Of a stretch of DNA of 64,000 nt, positions 13,869-28,400 are shown piece after piece. Source of the DNA: Elysia chlorotica (lineage: Eukaryota; Mollusca; Gastropoda; Plakobranchidae); the NCBI GenBank assembly GCA_003991915.1, contig RQTK01000203.1, positions 235,795 through 299,794 on the forward strand, given 5' to 3'. The notes beneath the pieces were generated by a model. It was not told where the DNA came from, did no database searches, and was given only the letters and a program-made list of their open reading frames with translations. Position 1 is the stretch's first letter, and each line of letters opens with the position of its first letter. A program made the position numbers and the translations under genes.

Positions 13869-14886
13869 TTAGATCTAGATTCTACATATTTAATTCCCAT
13901 TAATCTACGTATCTTTTTCAACCCACAATCCAACTCCAAGTCGCTGCAAATCGAGACACTACTCACAACACAACAGATAGCCTTTCCTGTCAATGCTGGT
14001 GTTCAGCACCCTCCTCGTCTCAAACCACCCAAACATCTTTCCCAAAAAATATAAACACTGCATGCAACAACCCCTGGCATTTAGGTAGCACCAAATTCTA
14101 GTCGTGTATCTTACAACCCCCACTCTCGGGCTGATCATATGCTTCCTAATCCTTCCCCACACAACCAGGTCGTCTGAATAACCTAAACCACATAATTTCC
14201 TAAATCACCTGCTTCCACAATCGTCATGATCAGATTATCACCCCCCAGATCACGTTTTATTACATTTTAGTATCCATAGTCCATTGCAATTCTCCAATCT
14301 CTGAAGCGTTGGATTGAATGATGATATGGCAATACTGTTTTGATGTAATGAAATTGCTTTCATCTTCCATGGGTCTACTCTTTATAAGATTCAGCTCCAG
14401 TCCTACACCCATCCGTCAATCCACCTTAAAAAGATCACCATAACCCCACCTTGGATTGAATGGGCCCCACTTCATCTACATAGTGTGATTACAAGGAACT
14501 CAGACTCAAAGAATACCCTACATTCAATGAACACAAAGAAATCCCTGAAATTTCTTCTTCTTTGTCTTGATTTTCAAGTATAAGATGTGTGTGTGTGGTT
14601 GGGAATTGGGAAGCACTAGGGTTGTTTGGATAAAAGGGTGGCAGGCTGATTTCCCTAACACCAAAGTATACAGAGGTACTAGATAAGGCAACACTAAGGA
14701 GGCCATGGTTTAAAAAAACCTTGGATCCAACAAACTATTGAAAATAGCAGTACAAGTTTGTTGAGTCGGAGGTATATTGTACATTATTTACTCTAGTATA
14801 AATCATGATGTGAAAATATTTTTTTTATTTCTTCTTCTAAAAACTTCAATTTATTTTTGTTCAATTGTTGTCCTTAACTTTTATGA
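13869..14886. other. Spacer upstream of THADA
   Basis: No coding similarity on either strand. It presumably holds part of the THADA promoter or 5' UTR, but I cannot point to a TATA box or initiator with confidence. Confidence 0.5.
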
Positions 14887-14946
14887 TACTTTTTTACAAA
14901 CATTTCCAACAGAGTATACTTTTTTACAAACATTTCCAGCAGAGTG
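14887..14946. repeat. 30-bp direct tandem duplication
   Basis: TACTTTTTTACAAACATTTC begins at 14,887 and again at 14,917, with one visible substitution later in the unit. The array ends 12 bp before the THADA start codon. Confidence 0.9.
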
Positions 14947-14958
14947 TGACAAGCAGCA

Positions 14959-17900
14959 ATGGCGGTTGAAGCAATATTGGTTTTATTTGAGGACGTATCA
15001 TGCCACAAGTAATTTTATTTTTGTCCCTAGATTTTAAGTAAATAGTATTCTTATAGCTTAAATAGAAAATTTTGGTTGTGAACAATGAAAGTGGCAAATA
15101 AAAAAAAAATGCTTGATTTATCTAAAATGCTTCAATTTTTCACTCATATTTCCATCTAAGAAAGAAAGAGTAGAAAAAGTCTTCCCGTGTACATGTTTAG
15201 GTTCAGGTATATGAGTGCATAGTGTGTCAAATTCCCAACATTTGCTTTTCTCGTAAACAGTAGTTCTAAGCTTTAACTATGGCATTTGATTAATGTTACT
15301 ACACTATCTGTTATTTACTTAACAACTTCCTTTATAAATTTACCATGGCATGAATTGATCAACTACTGCGCTATTAAAAGCATCATAATTTCTGTGAAAC
15401 ACTCTCAAATGATTTCCTCTGTAAAAGATCCTTTTTTTTTTCACTTTGAACACTCATCAGACCAGAAGATGTTCCGAGGTTGGTGAAAAAGTTAGAACAG
15501 CAGTGGCAAGTACTCAAAGGTCTAGATTTAAGCGACTTGACTCAAGAAAATCTCAACGATATCAGCAGGCGGGGTACAAATGCATACTTCTCAGCCATGA
15601 CCAGTGCAAAACTTGCACGGGCTACCTACAAGGTATTAAAATTATATTTACAGTTTACCTAAATGCCCTAGATACACTACAGAAAAATGTCCCCTTCAAA
15701 AGCACAGATTATGTCTCCCTCAGAGATATTTTTATGTTCATTGATAAAATGTACATGCAGTCAAAGTATAAGTTATGCTTGTATAGTTTGTACACATTTT
15801 TCAACAACAATACATAATTGTAAAGATGTATGAATTATCAGGTTAAGAAAAAAATTATCAAATCAGTTAATGAGACTCAATTTATGTCTGATATTTGATG
15901 TAGCAAAGAATTATCTACTTGTAACATAGGCCTACTTGTAGGCTGGGTATGTTAAATTCTTTTAAAACACCGTGTTGAGCATGATAAAATATAGACTCAT
16001 TTTAAGTTTGAAAATTAACCTTTTTTTCCAAATTTTCTCTGTGTCTCGTTTAGCTATTGTTGGTATACAATCATGTAACTCAAACTTAATTGAGAAGGCA
16101 TAAAAAAGAAATCAGTCATATCTTTGTGTTGTGATTGATTTAAAACATTGCACCTTTTTCTATTTCATTAATACATCTGTAATAAGTGGTTCTTTTTTTT
16201 TTCTTTTTTTCCTTGAAGGTTATCAAGTGTTTTCCAAAAGTTTGTGAGGAAGCCCTTCAGAAAGATCTTGTCTTCAAGCTTGAATATCTTTTTACTTCAA
16301 GTGAACTCTCAGATTTAAAAACATGTTAGTTACAAACAGCATAATCAATTAGACTTAACATTTCAATTTTTATTCCATTTAATTTTATAATTTAGATTTA
16401 ACCATTTCTTAAAGCATGTAAAACTTGTATTATAAAAGAAATATATTTTGAACCAAATTTTAGAAAGGTCATGATAAGAAAACTATTAAAGGATAGTTTT
16501 TCAGTGAAGATTGCAGTTTCAGACATAACTTGTCTCTTTGTTCCAGCTATTCAGTCTATACAAAAGTGATGATTTATTGCATTGTAATAATAGTGTTATC
16601 TAACTCTATTTATTCACAAATAACCTTTCTTACTTTTATTTCAGTGTCCTTGTTACTTGATCAAAACATAGATGCTAAGTCTTTTGCAAAGTCAAAGTTT
16701 GGTAAATTGTCCAAACAACTTAGAAGTCAAAGTTTGGTAAATTGTCCAAGCAACTTAGTGCAATACTTTGCAGAGACTTGACACCATTATCACAACTGGA
16801 TGCCAAAGAATATTTGCATTGTGGAGCAAAGGTTAGAGCCTAGGAGATGTATTGCTCCATGTGTAATGATACATCATAATTTATTAACTTATCCACTTTT
16901 CAAATTTTTTTTATTTGGCATCTTAATTTTCTCTTTAAATGTACAAATTAACATTGTGATAAGATTGATAGCTTCTGGGTTGAGTTGAGTTGGTTTTAAC
17001 GTCCAACATCAGCACTATATAGGCTATATTGTGGACGGGCCCCAAGACGGACGTCTGACAATTGTATGTGCTGCCACACACGAGACCATGACTCCTGTCT
17101 CAGCCGGTCACATTATACTGACACCGACCCAACCAGTAGGGAACGCAACCGCCAGGATTCGAACTCGGGACCTTTTGCGTCGGAAGCCGATGTTCTACCC
17201 CTGGGTTACACCGCCCCATCCCCCTTCCATCTGGTATATTTGTTTAACCACAATTTCTTTCACAGTTTCGAATTTTTATTGCACACCAGACTAGGGAATG
17301 AAGATAATATTTTGCTTTTGAAGGCATGTATTCATTTTCAGATTTAAATCTTTTCTTAGCACGTGCATAGTGATAAATCAAAAATGTGAGAATAACCTGT
17401 AAAGCAAAGACATTCATAGCTGGGGAAGAAATTTTATGGACCTAATTTTGTCGCTGCTTGTTTAAAATAACCATGCCCAGGCAAATAAAAGATTTTAATT
17501 CCTTTTAATAAAGCCTTTACTTCCGAAATCTGTACTTATTTGTTTTTTTTTCATACGATTTCTTATGGTGTACCTAATTGAAGCATTGCAAAACATTTCT
17601 TTTTAACTGTCACTGTTTCCTTCGATGTATGAGTGAGCCACTCTAGTTCACGATATAATTCTATTAGCATGAGTTTGTTGCTAAGCATCTAACATCAGCA
17701 CAATATAGGCTATATTGTTGACGAGCCCCAACACTAACATCTGACAAGTTTACATGCTGCCTCACAGTGTGGGGATACCATGACTCTGTCTAAGCCAGTC
17801 ACATTGAACTAACACCTACCAAACTAGTAGGGGATGAGTGGCCAGAGCGGGGCTCAAATGACGGAACTCCTACATCGATAGCTGATGTTCTACCCCAGGG

Positions 17901-20900
17901 TTACTGTGCCCTCTTTTAGCATAAAATATTTCCCTTGTTTTGATGAGATCCTTTTATTGTCCCTAAAATATGTTAAATGAGTTAATGTGTTTGTTCTATA
18001 TAAAAACTATATGAATCAAATCATAGCAATGAAATTTAAAGCTGATTTAAATTCATTTGTAACTGATGTATACCTCTCTTCTGCAAAAATGAGTGTGGCT
18101 TATGCTACTACCTTTTTAAGGGACTATTTAGAGGTTATTTTTTGTTTGTTTGTTTTTATCTGTTTAACATTTGAATAAAAAATGAAAGCTCTTCTCTTAT
18201 TTTACAGCTATGCATCCAAACCTTACAATTATGTAAGACAAATATGCAACTGCTTCTAAAGACATCCTCATCAGCCGCACAAGATTGCTCGTCAGCTTGT
18301 GGTCAAGATGAAAGTTATGAATGTTGGGAGAAAATTGTACTTGTTTTGATATCACATTTAATGCAGGTATGCAGGATATTATATTTCATCTGCCTCATTT
18401 AAAATGCAATAAGAAAGTTGTTTAAATGTCTAAATTTGTGAATAGAAAAAACTCTTTTTGAGTTATATATATATCCTATTAATGTGTAAAATGAGTCCTG
18501 AAAACATACTTTTTTTAAACTAAAAACAATTTTTTTTTTTTTTGAACATAGAAAATTGATATGTATTATTGTCACCATTTTATAAATCAATTGTGTTCCC
18601 ATAAAGAAAACTTTGATGTTTGTTTACAGGGTTGTAATCGAGACTTCCTCCTGCTTGTTGGTACCGCTCTGTCCATGGTGTTCAACTGTGCTCCTTCTCT
18701 TCAAATAACAGAATCTTCCTATTTGGATATTATTTCTCTATTGACACAAGGTATTCATTGATTTTTTAATTGATCTTAGATATATATATATATAATTAAT
18801 GTCTATTGCTTTCTTGCAATGAAGACCACAAAACAAAGTGTTTGCGTGAAGTTAAATTACATGTTTATGCAGTTATATGAAATGGAACATTATTCTCACA
18901 GAAAACATACATAAAATGTAGCTATTTGAGATATAATTTTGAGGGTTAAAAAGGTTCAATTTTAAAATAAAAAATTGGGTTGAGCATTGTAATTTCTGAT
19001 GTTTAATTTCATTACTCTTGAACTAATACATAATATTAGGTTACTCTACTAGTATTTTTCACTTTATCTCCAGGAAAAAACAGCTTTGAATTCTGTGGAA
19101 TTTGTTACTGTCAAGAGGCATCAAGTGAAAAAGACATGTTTCTGCCTGTCATAGCTATAATCAAAGGGCTGCTCGTTAGCTGTGATAAGAACACGTTGAA
19201 ATCTGGAAAACATCCTCTTATATTTCAAATCTTTCCTCAAATACTTAATTTCTGCAAAGGACCATCTTACCCAACATTACCTTTCTTTTCAAGTTTTAGC
19301 CCTATGGTGTCAAAAACTGGCAAATGTAGGTGCCCAGAGATCTTCTGCCGTCCCTGTTCAACTCATAGCACCAGATTTGGGCTATGAAAATTCAAAGGGT
19401 TCTTCTAAAACCAGTAAAGGAACTGGACAAGCAGTGATCGCAAAGCAAACCTCTGGCATAAGCTTAGAAAACAAAGAGGACTTACCAGACAGTGTTACAT
19501 TTGAAGAACATGAGATGACTGAGGCTGTAGCAGGCCCATGCTACATGCACGTGTCAGCTGCATGCCCGGTTCTATCCTCAGTTATAGACTGCATCTGGTT
19601 GAACTGGGACAGTCCAGTGGATGGCGTGCCTGAGTATGTCCTGGACATCTTCCAGCATGTGCTTAACATTTGGTCAAGCTGTGTGAAAGACGGTACCAGC
19701 AGCTTCAGAAATTTATGTCAGGACCTCTTTGACAGAGTAATAAGTATGGCCTGGTATTCTAAAACCAGATACAAGCCTCTCAGTTTACTGTTGCCGCACA
19801 TAGAGGGTGAGAAGGTGAGTGGTGTTATATTGTAACATACTGTAATATGAGAATAACTTACAGCTTTTTATCAGTCATTTTAAAGTTAATCTGTATTTAA
19901 CACACCACTTTAAAGGCAATGTTGCATTTATTACATTTTATAATTGAATTTCAGTTTGTTTCCTTCACAAAAAAATCTATAGCAGTGCAAATGCTGTTTT
20001 TCATTTTTATTTGCAGACCATTTGCTTAGGCAGCTGTTTAAACTGCTCATTTAATCTATTTTAATTTTAATTGTTTTATTTTATTTTCAGGCTGCTGCAC
20101 TAAACTCAAGGCTGAGAGATGAGCTTCTATTTTGTATGAAAACCAACCACCTTGCTTCTGTTGCATCTGATACTTATAAGGCTTGTCTCCTTCAACTAAA
20201 GTAAGTTTCAGCTAGTGGGAGATTTGTAAATTAAATTAAATTACTTTTTCTGCTCTTGCTGAATTAGTATTTTACGTGTTGTTGTTTTTAAATCTTATAT
20301 TGGGTTTTTTATTGGTTGTGTTTTGTTTTTTTTTTACATAAGTTTCCACTTGCAATAGAAAGCTATTCTTGTTTGTATACAGTGTGTGTATTTGCTAAGT
20401 AGCATCAAAGTTCATCTTGTCTTTATACTTCATTTTTAAACCATGTTAGCATTTGTTATTTGGCAGATTTAATAAACTGCAAAAACTAATAGGCTGTTTT
20501 GTTTTAGATTTTATTACCGGAACTTGATATCATTTAATTGCAGAGCATTAGACAAAAAGGAAGCTGTTGCTGCCAAGTATTGGGAAAAAACATGGATGCC
20601 AGTGTTGATCTCCGGGCTCTCATCTGACCATACGTAAGCAAAGGGGAATGTTGGGATAAATTTGTAATCCACTCTGTTTTATCATTTTTTTCTTTTTTTT
20701 TTTTAGACGATTATGATTATTTATATTTATGATTTATTTTTAAAAGACTGTACATGATACAAATGCCATCTGAATTTGGAAAAAAAAATCTAAAAAAATC
20801 ATATACATGACTTATTCTTAAAAGACAGTACATAAACACTGTCTGAATTTGGAAAAAAAAAAAAAAAGAAAAAAATGATAAAACAGAGTGGATTACAAAT

Positions 20901-22375
20901 TTATCCCAACATTCCCCTTTGCTTACGTATGGTCAGATGAGAGCCCGGAGATCAACACTGGCATCCATGTTTTTTCCCAATACTTGGCAGCAACAGCTTC
21001 CTTTTTGTCTAATGCTCTGCAATTAAATGATATCAAGTTCCGGTAATAAAATCTAAAACAAAACAGCCTATTAGTTTTTGCAGTATAAAAACAAATATGA
21101 ATCAATCTTAAATGCTCTTTTACAAAATAAAAAATGAACATTTTACAATTTGAAAAAAAATAAAAATTTTACAATTTAATACTTCAAAAACTTCTAAAAA
21201 AAATTTTGAGACACATTGAATTTTTTTTAATTACCATACTAATTGAAGTGATATCAAACTTTGAGAAAAAAAAAGGAAAAATAATCAGAGTTTTTAACTT
21301 CTGTATGATGGGGGAAAATGGGCGGGGGAAAGGACATCAATATATATTTATATATTAATATTATACCTATAAATACCGTCATGAATGATTTTAATTATAC
21401 GTGTATAATTATTACAACTTGGAGCAAATTATAATTGAAGTATTCAGATCCGACCAATTATTTTTAACATTAAATTCAGTACAAACAAATAAAAGGAAAG
21501 AAAGAAAGGACCCCTCAAGATCCTGTTCTGGTGTTATCACTTTTTCTTGAAATAATTATACTCCAACAAACATAATATAACAGTGCAGTAACCATTAACT
21601 TTAAATATAGTCCATATTTTTAAAACTTTTTTCAGAGCTGTATTCAACTCGACTGTGAAGATTTGGTGCGTGCGGCTTTGAGTTCTGATGATGATCTGAT
21701 AAGGGCAGAGGCGTTTCAATTTCTTGCAAGTACAGTAAAAAAGTCAGGTGAAATTTCAAGCCTTTTCATATACTTATGAGTTCTGATTTTTTTATAGCAC
21801 AATTCTATGATCATGGATCATAAACCCATTATGATGATGATAATAATCAGAGGAAAAAGAAGCAGTCTCTTTTATCAGATCTCTATTGTTTACAGGTAGA
21901 TTATCAAATTTATCAATGATTCAACATATGTCTAATGCCCTATTATTTTTCGAGAAATTTATGCCATAACTTTTTTAAATTGATTGATGAAATTAAATAA
22001 AGTGTATTGAAAGTTTCAAAAACGAAAATAAAATTATATGTATACGGCCTTGATTAGCTTAGAATAGGGATCTTAAATAAGATCGATCTAGTCTTTTTTT
22101 ATGGCATTTTCGTTATCCTCACTCTAGATTCGCTTCACATTGTTCATGAAAGTTTATCATCTCTGCAGATCTAGTCTAAATTAAAGTTTTGTACGTCACA
22201 CAATCCTCACAATGTAAAATTTCATTTTGAAACTATGGCATTAAGAAAACACACGACTTAATCACTGGAATTCAAACTTCAAGTCTTGAAAGGAGTTACA
22301 TGTAATATCATAGAGAAATGGGCAGACAGAGAATGGGATTCGGGGGAGAAAGAGAGAGACAGGCAGAGAGAAAGA

Positions 22376-22454
<79 letters not shown>

Positions 22455-25400
22455 TGAATAAAACTTTTAAAGATAAAACTGAAATGAACAAGACAAGTCT
22501 AGTCTATGTCTAAATGTAGATCTTGAGAGAGAGAGAGAGGAAGAGACAGGTAGACAGACAGATAAAGAGGAATCATACTTCAAGCAAGCCTTTTAGTGCT
22601 TTAGACTTGCCTGCTGACACTCTTTAACAACCTAACCAGACAAACAAAAAATTTATATGCTCAATATGGTGTGCAATTGGTTAGGAAAGTTCTTTTGTAT
22701 CGATATTGTGGAGTATTCTACATGTCTGTGAAGAGAAAATAATTGACATAAACAAAATTCTGTCGCAATCATGGAAGTAGGAATTCTACATTTTCGACAA
22801 CGCTTGGTAGAAGAGAAAAGATAGAATAGAACAAAGAGATTCCAATTTCTTTCCAACATTAAATCGAAATAGAAATTAAAAAAAAAAAATTACACACAAA
22901 AAAGAAAAAAAATAAATAAATAGAAAAAGCAACAACACACTGAACCTTCTTGACTGAAGTCATTTCACATTTGTTCAATCAAGGGACATTACCCATTTTT
23001 TCATTTCAAATTTTGTGGCTATGTCCCTTTCTTTTTCCAGTTTTACCTTAACTTTGATTTAAACGTCTTACACTGTACTTGTTAATTTCTGCAATTTAGA
23101 AATAACCATACATGTGTAATTGTCTATGCCAACATTTAGTTATTACTCGACATGAAATCAGTTTAAATTGTAACATTTATGCACCATTAATTAATCTCAG
23201 AATAATTTTTCTCGTATTTTACTTATTTATTTGTGGATATTTTAATTTTTTTCTTCTTGTGTAGAGCCTGTAAGTGAACTGGAAATAAAACTCTTTATGG
23301 AGTTTATCCCGTTTAACCTGAAGACAGATTCAGCATCCTTCAGACACAATTTATCAAGTTCTCTACGCAAGACTTTAGTGAGGTTGAGAGATAGCTGCCT
23401 CTCAAGTGTGAGAACTCGATCAATTAACTCGTCCATTCTGAGTAAGTTGAATTGTGCAGCTTTTGATTTCATAAATAAATATTTTTAGAAATGAAAATTC
23501 GGATTATTTGTGTTTTCCTTTTTTAAGTATATTATATACTCAACAAAAGTTATATTATTGTTGCATATGTTAAGTTAGATGTTTGCTATCTTTCAATTGA
23601 AATAGGTTATTTGTGCCAGGTTGAGAGGAAGATAAGGAGTTGTCATAAAATTGAATCAATTGTACAGAATTATAGCAGTTTCTTGTAAGTTTTGTAGTAG
23701 TTTTATAAAGTGACATTCAAACTGTGAAATAACTATGAATGTTTGCTTTTTATCTGTGTATTTAATGAATTTGAGATGAAGCAAAACAGAAGGAAAATGT
23801 GCTGTAGTATTTACATTACTTTTATTTTCTCCCCTAGAGCAAGGCCTTGCTTTTGTGAATTGGCTCTATGAGTTGTTGATGTTAAGCCTGACACCTGGAA
23901 GTTCCTACCAAAGGAGGCAAACCACTTTTGATCTGCTGTTTGCTTTGCTTGAAACTCTCATGTATCAGGAAGAAAGTGTGTCTAAGAAAGGAAAAGCTCA
24001 TGGTTTGTAATGTACTTTGTCTTTTGTTTCGATACGTGTAGATCATACATGTGTTCTAGCATTGGCAACTACAACTGGAATTTTGTTTTGGGACCTATTT
24101 ACTGGCAAATTACTTTATAATTTATTGTGGCTTTTATCAAGATTAGTTTACAATAAGGTACCACCTTTATTACAGCAGGGGGGAAAACGTTTTATAAGTT
24201 TTGTTATCACATATTGTAGAAGGCATGTGGAAATAGTTTTTTATTCTTTTGATTTATTTATTCTTTTTTACCAAGACAAATGGAATCCAAATATTTTTTT
24301 CATTTTTTTTTATATATAAAGCGGCTAGTTCCGTATTTTCTTCTTCTTATTATTATTCATTTTAAATCCTATCAAATTTTAACACAACTGTAAGATGGAA
24401 CTAGATTATTCAAACGAAGGCATTGTGTTTGACTTGCTTTGTTTTTTTTCTCTAGATGTATAGGTGATCCTTAAGTTTTACATCTTCTTTTTACACTAAT
24501 TTATTCTTTCAGAATACACAAAAATAGTTAGTTTGGTTCAGTGTTAGATTAAAAATTTTATATCAGCAATATCAAAGAAGTAAATTGAGTCATTTTAGTC
24601 TTGATGTGACAAACATAAAGGATTATACTACCTATTGAGATGTTGGTTTTTTTCACAATATATCAATGATTGCTTTATATGTTTTATGTCTATTATTTTA
24701 TCAATCCAGGAAATGCTGATATTCTGGTTAAGTATGCACAAAAGGAAGGACTGTGGGATTTCTTCAGCAGCGCACATTTTCTTACCTTGTTACATTGCCT
24801 TGAAGATGGAGCAGAAGAGGTGATTGATCTGTTTGTTGCTGTTTTTTTTCAGACAAAATTGTACAATGACAACTCATAATAAAACACTAATTTGGCTGCT
24901 GCCAGGTTTTTTTGTGTGTTTTCTTTTTAATTTTATGTACATAAAGAAGCCTCTTATATTTTTATTACTGAGAGAGGATTTGTTAATTAAAAGGCTAACT
25001 AATAACATAATTTTTTTTTTATTTTTTACATTATAACCACTAGTTAATTTTGTTACAGAAAACAAATAAATTATAACTTGATGATCTTTTTTTGTTTAGA
25101 TTCAGAAAGAGAGCTACAAACTCCTTACTACTTACTTTAAATGGCCCAGCAAAATGGACCGTGACACTGCACTGAGAGAGACTGAGCCATACCCTGAGAA
25201 TTCCTTGCAACTTGTCTGCAGATCAAGTTTTGCACAACAGCTCATGGACAGAGCATTTTATCTAATCAACAGGCCTAGGGCTTATGAAAATCACAGTGCC
25301 CTTCTCCTATTTTCTCTTGTTCTTGACAAGTAGGTGGTTTCTTCTTCACTTATATTATGGCTTTTTACAATTTTGTATTTTAGATTAATTATTCTTTTTC

Positions 25401-28400
25401 TTTTGTGATATTTTTACATTACAGTAAATGCATTATATAGGTAGGCAGTCTTTCTGTTTGAGAAATTTAGCATTTTAATCTTATTATTATAAAGGGAATT
25501 GCTCTTGCCGGATGACTACTTTTTATTTTATTGTTGTTGCAATCTTCTTTATCCTTTTTGTTTGTTTTTTAATACAAATATGAAATTCTAAATCTACAGG
25601 TACATTATCAAGCAGAATATGATGGTGACGGAACTTGAAAGACAAGATCAAATTTTTATACTCAGTGCTCCTCAAGAAACACCCAAAGACAGGATGGAAT
25701 CTGATGATGTATCCTGTGAACCGGCCGTCCATTTGTTGAATCTTTTGACTTGCAAAGTTGAACACTCTTTAGAAACGTTAACTACAAATGTGGCAGCTAA
25801 TGTAAAAATGCATCCCATTCATGGTGAGTTTCGAAACTTTTTAAAGGCATAAGTTGTTTTTTTATATTATTACAACTTAAGTGATAATGTGGTAAAACAT
25901 TCATAATACAACATTTTTCAAGTGCACTATCTTCAAATCACAGTATTCTGGACCTTATCTGTAACTCTTTGACTTCTCTCACAATGGTTTGTTATAGTTT
26001 GAAGAGCAAAATTGTTAAAGTTGTGACTTCCATCACTTTAGCCATTAACGCAATATTTTGGGCATGGGATCACCATTGTGAAGATGCTCAGTTCAATCTC
26101 GGGCATGTACGCTATTGTTCCCCCCNNCCCCCCAATGTGTCAATCCAGCAAGGATTGTATAGCAGTAAGTCAGGGCAAATAATGTTTACCCAAAAATTTT
26201 TGTAAGCCTCTTTTCTCTTAACTCAAGTCTTCACATGACCTCACATTTCCTTATTTCCTTAAGTCAAAATTGAAGTTATTCCATTGACACATGTTTAGAT
26301 TTATTTTCCCCCTATCTTTCAGGCATCCTGCAATGCATCAACAGATGTGTGACCTGTATCTCTCATCACATTAAAGAAAGACAATTTGTCTTAAAAAATT
26401 GGCATTCCAAGCTGGAAAATGTGATCAAATTAAATTACAGAGTGATTGATTTTATCCTTGACATTTTGGCTGGAGGAAAATCCATAGGCAAATATTTCAT
26501 CTTATTCTTATTTAAGTTTTTGAATGACATGTTTTCATGCATTGGAGTCTCCATGTAACATCTCTTTCTTTAAGTATACCACACTTTCACATGTTTAATT
26601 TAGTTTCTATAATTATTTATTTATGGACATCTGCTTTTTTTTGTTTATATATGCTATGTCAATAGAAAACTGAAAAGCAAAATGTAATATTGAACTAAAA
26701 ACTGAAATGATTTATTAGATCTTATATTTCCATATTGGTTCATTAAAAATTTTTTATAATTTTTTGTAACAAGTAAATGGCAATGATATTCATTTTTAAA
26801 AATTGTTTTAACAAAGACTATTTGCAATAATTTTGACTTAAGTCCCGCTCTTTTACAAATGTTCTTATTTTGTTGTTCTTGTTACTGTTGTTGTTGTTAG
26901 CTGATTGTCCATCTTTTGCTGATATTGGATCAGCCCTAGAGAATCTAGTGTCACTGGATGACCAAGATGGGGAAACCACAACTCTGTCTCCAGAATTTCA
27001 GTTACTCCTTTCATGGTGCTGGATAAATCTGAAAGTAAGATGTATTATAGTTGTCCAACATCTGAAACATTCTCAGGTTGTCTTATGAACCTCAATTTTG
27101 AATACCACTGTACATGTATAGACATATTTTGTTGTTTTTAGTTGTTTTTTTTATTTTTGTCAAAGAGCTTTGGTTTTTAGACTTGATTTGAGGATGATTT
27201 TAAGTATTTCATACTTATATTTGATTCATTTATCAAATATTCCATTTCTTCATTTTACAATATTGCTTATAGCAATAAAAAGTAACAAAAATGATCTTAT
27301 GGTTTCAATGCTTTCAGCTTCTGATAGATGACTGAAAAGAAAATTCTGTTTAAGCAGTTCTGTGTTGCTCTAGTCTCCTAAAGAAGCAATCGCAAATCTC
27401 TGTAAACTTTGTCTAAAATAATCAATTGTGTTGTATTTTCTAGGAGAGCTGCTCTTGTCTTGCTGGCATAACCTCGTCATCTTTACTATTTGAGAAGAAA
27501 AGTTGTCTGGACCAGACAGTTCTTCACAGTGTCGGCAAAAAGTTCATTCAAGTTTTGACTACCTGCAGGCACAGAGTATGTCCATTGCTGCTTTCATTTT
27601 GTGTTTTTAATGTTTGCATATTTTGTTATGTCTGACAGAATTTTTTGTGTTCAGTCTCTATGAAGGTATGAAATAAACACTAATATCAATGTATGAGAAA
27701 AATATTTGGATATATGATATGGACATTTTTAATTATTATTATTATTAATACCCCTATTACACATATTTCCTTTTTACAGGGTGCTATTGAAGGATGTCGC
27801 AGTGGGTTGTACCAATTCTCATTGTCTTTGATGGCTAGTGATGCAGAAGAGCTTGCCCACATTCCAAGAGTAATTCTTCAAGAGGTAAGTTGCATTTATT
27901 TTCTTCAGTTGTGATACTCAATATTGACGAAACCTTAAACCCATCATGTGTGAGTCAAGGCGGATTGTTATCTCTCTGTTCTTACTAAGCTGACATCTTG
28001 GTTGTTGTTTTTTTGCATAATCTATCTCGTGATAAAGATTTTCGAACTGTTTGGAAATTCCAATTGAAACGTGTCTCAACTTGCACCCCTAGTCAATAGT
28101 CAAACTTGAAGAGATTCAAGTATTTAATAAATTTGTTTTGATGGATAACATTTTAGCTTAATTTTTTTCCATTTTCAGGTTCTCGAGAGTTTGTCAGGGA
28201 ACTATCTAACTTCATCAGTAACAAGGCGCTCTGCTGGTCTTCCCATCATTGTACAAACTATACTTCTAGCTTCTTGCAGAAGTGGGGATGTAAGAAATAA
28301 GTTGCAAAAAAACTTTGCTCCTCACCAAATTACAGTTGAAAGAGAAAGAAAATATCCACCTTTTTTATTCTTTTTTTTTCTTCCAATCCTTGACCCTGTA

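Noticed and set aside
16800..17347. Plus-strand frames with RIRTRDLLRRKP and similar
   Set aside because: Translation of a SINE copy; the same peptide arises at 34.6-34.8 kb from another copy.
20923..21141. Minus-strand open frame with KEAVAAKYWEKTWMPVL
   Set aside because: It is the inverted copy of THADA exon 10, not a separate gene.
22279..22491. Minus-strand open frame with Ser-Leu repeats
   Set aside because: Translation of the (AG)n microsatellite.
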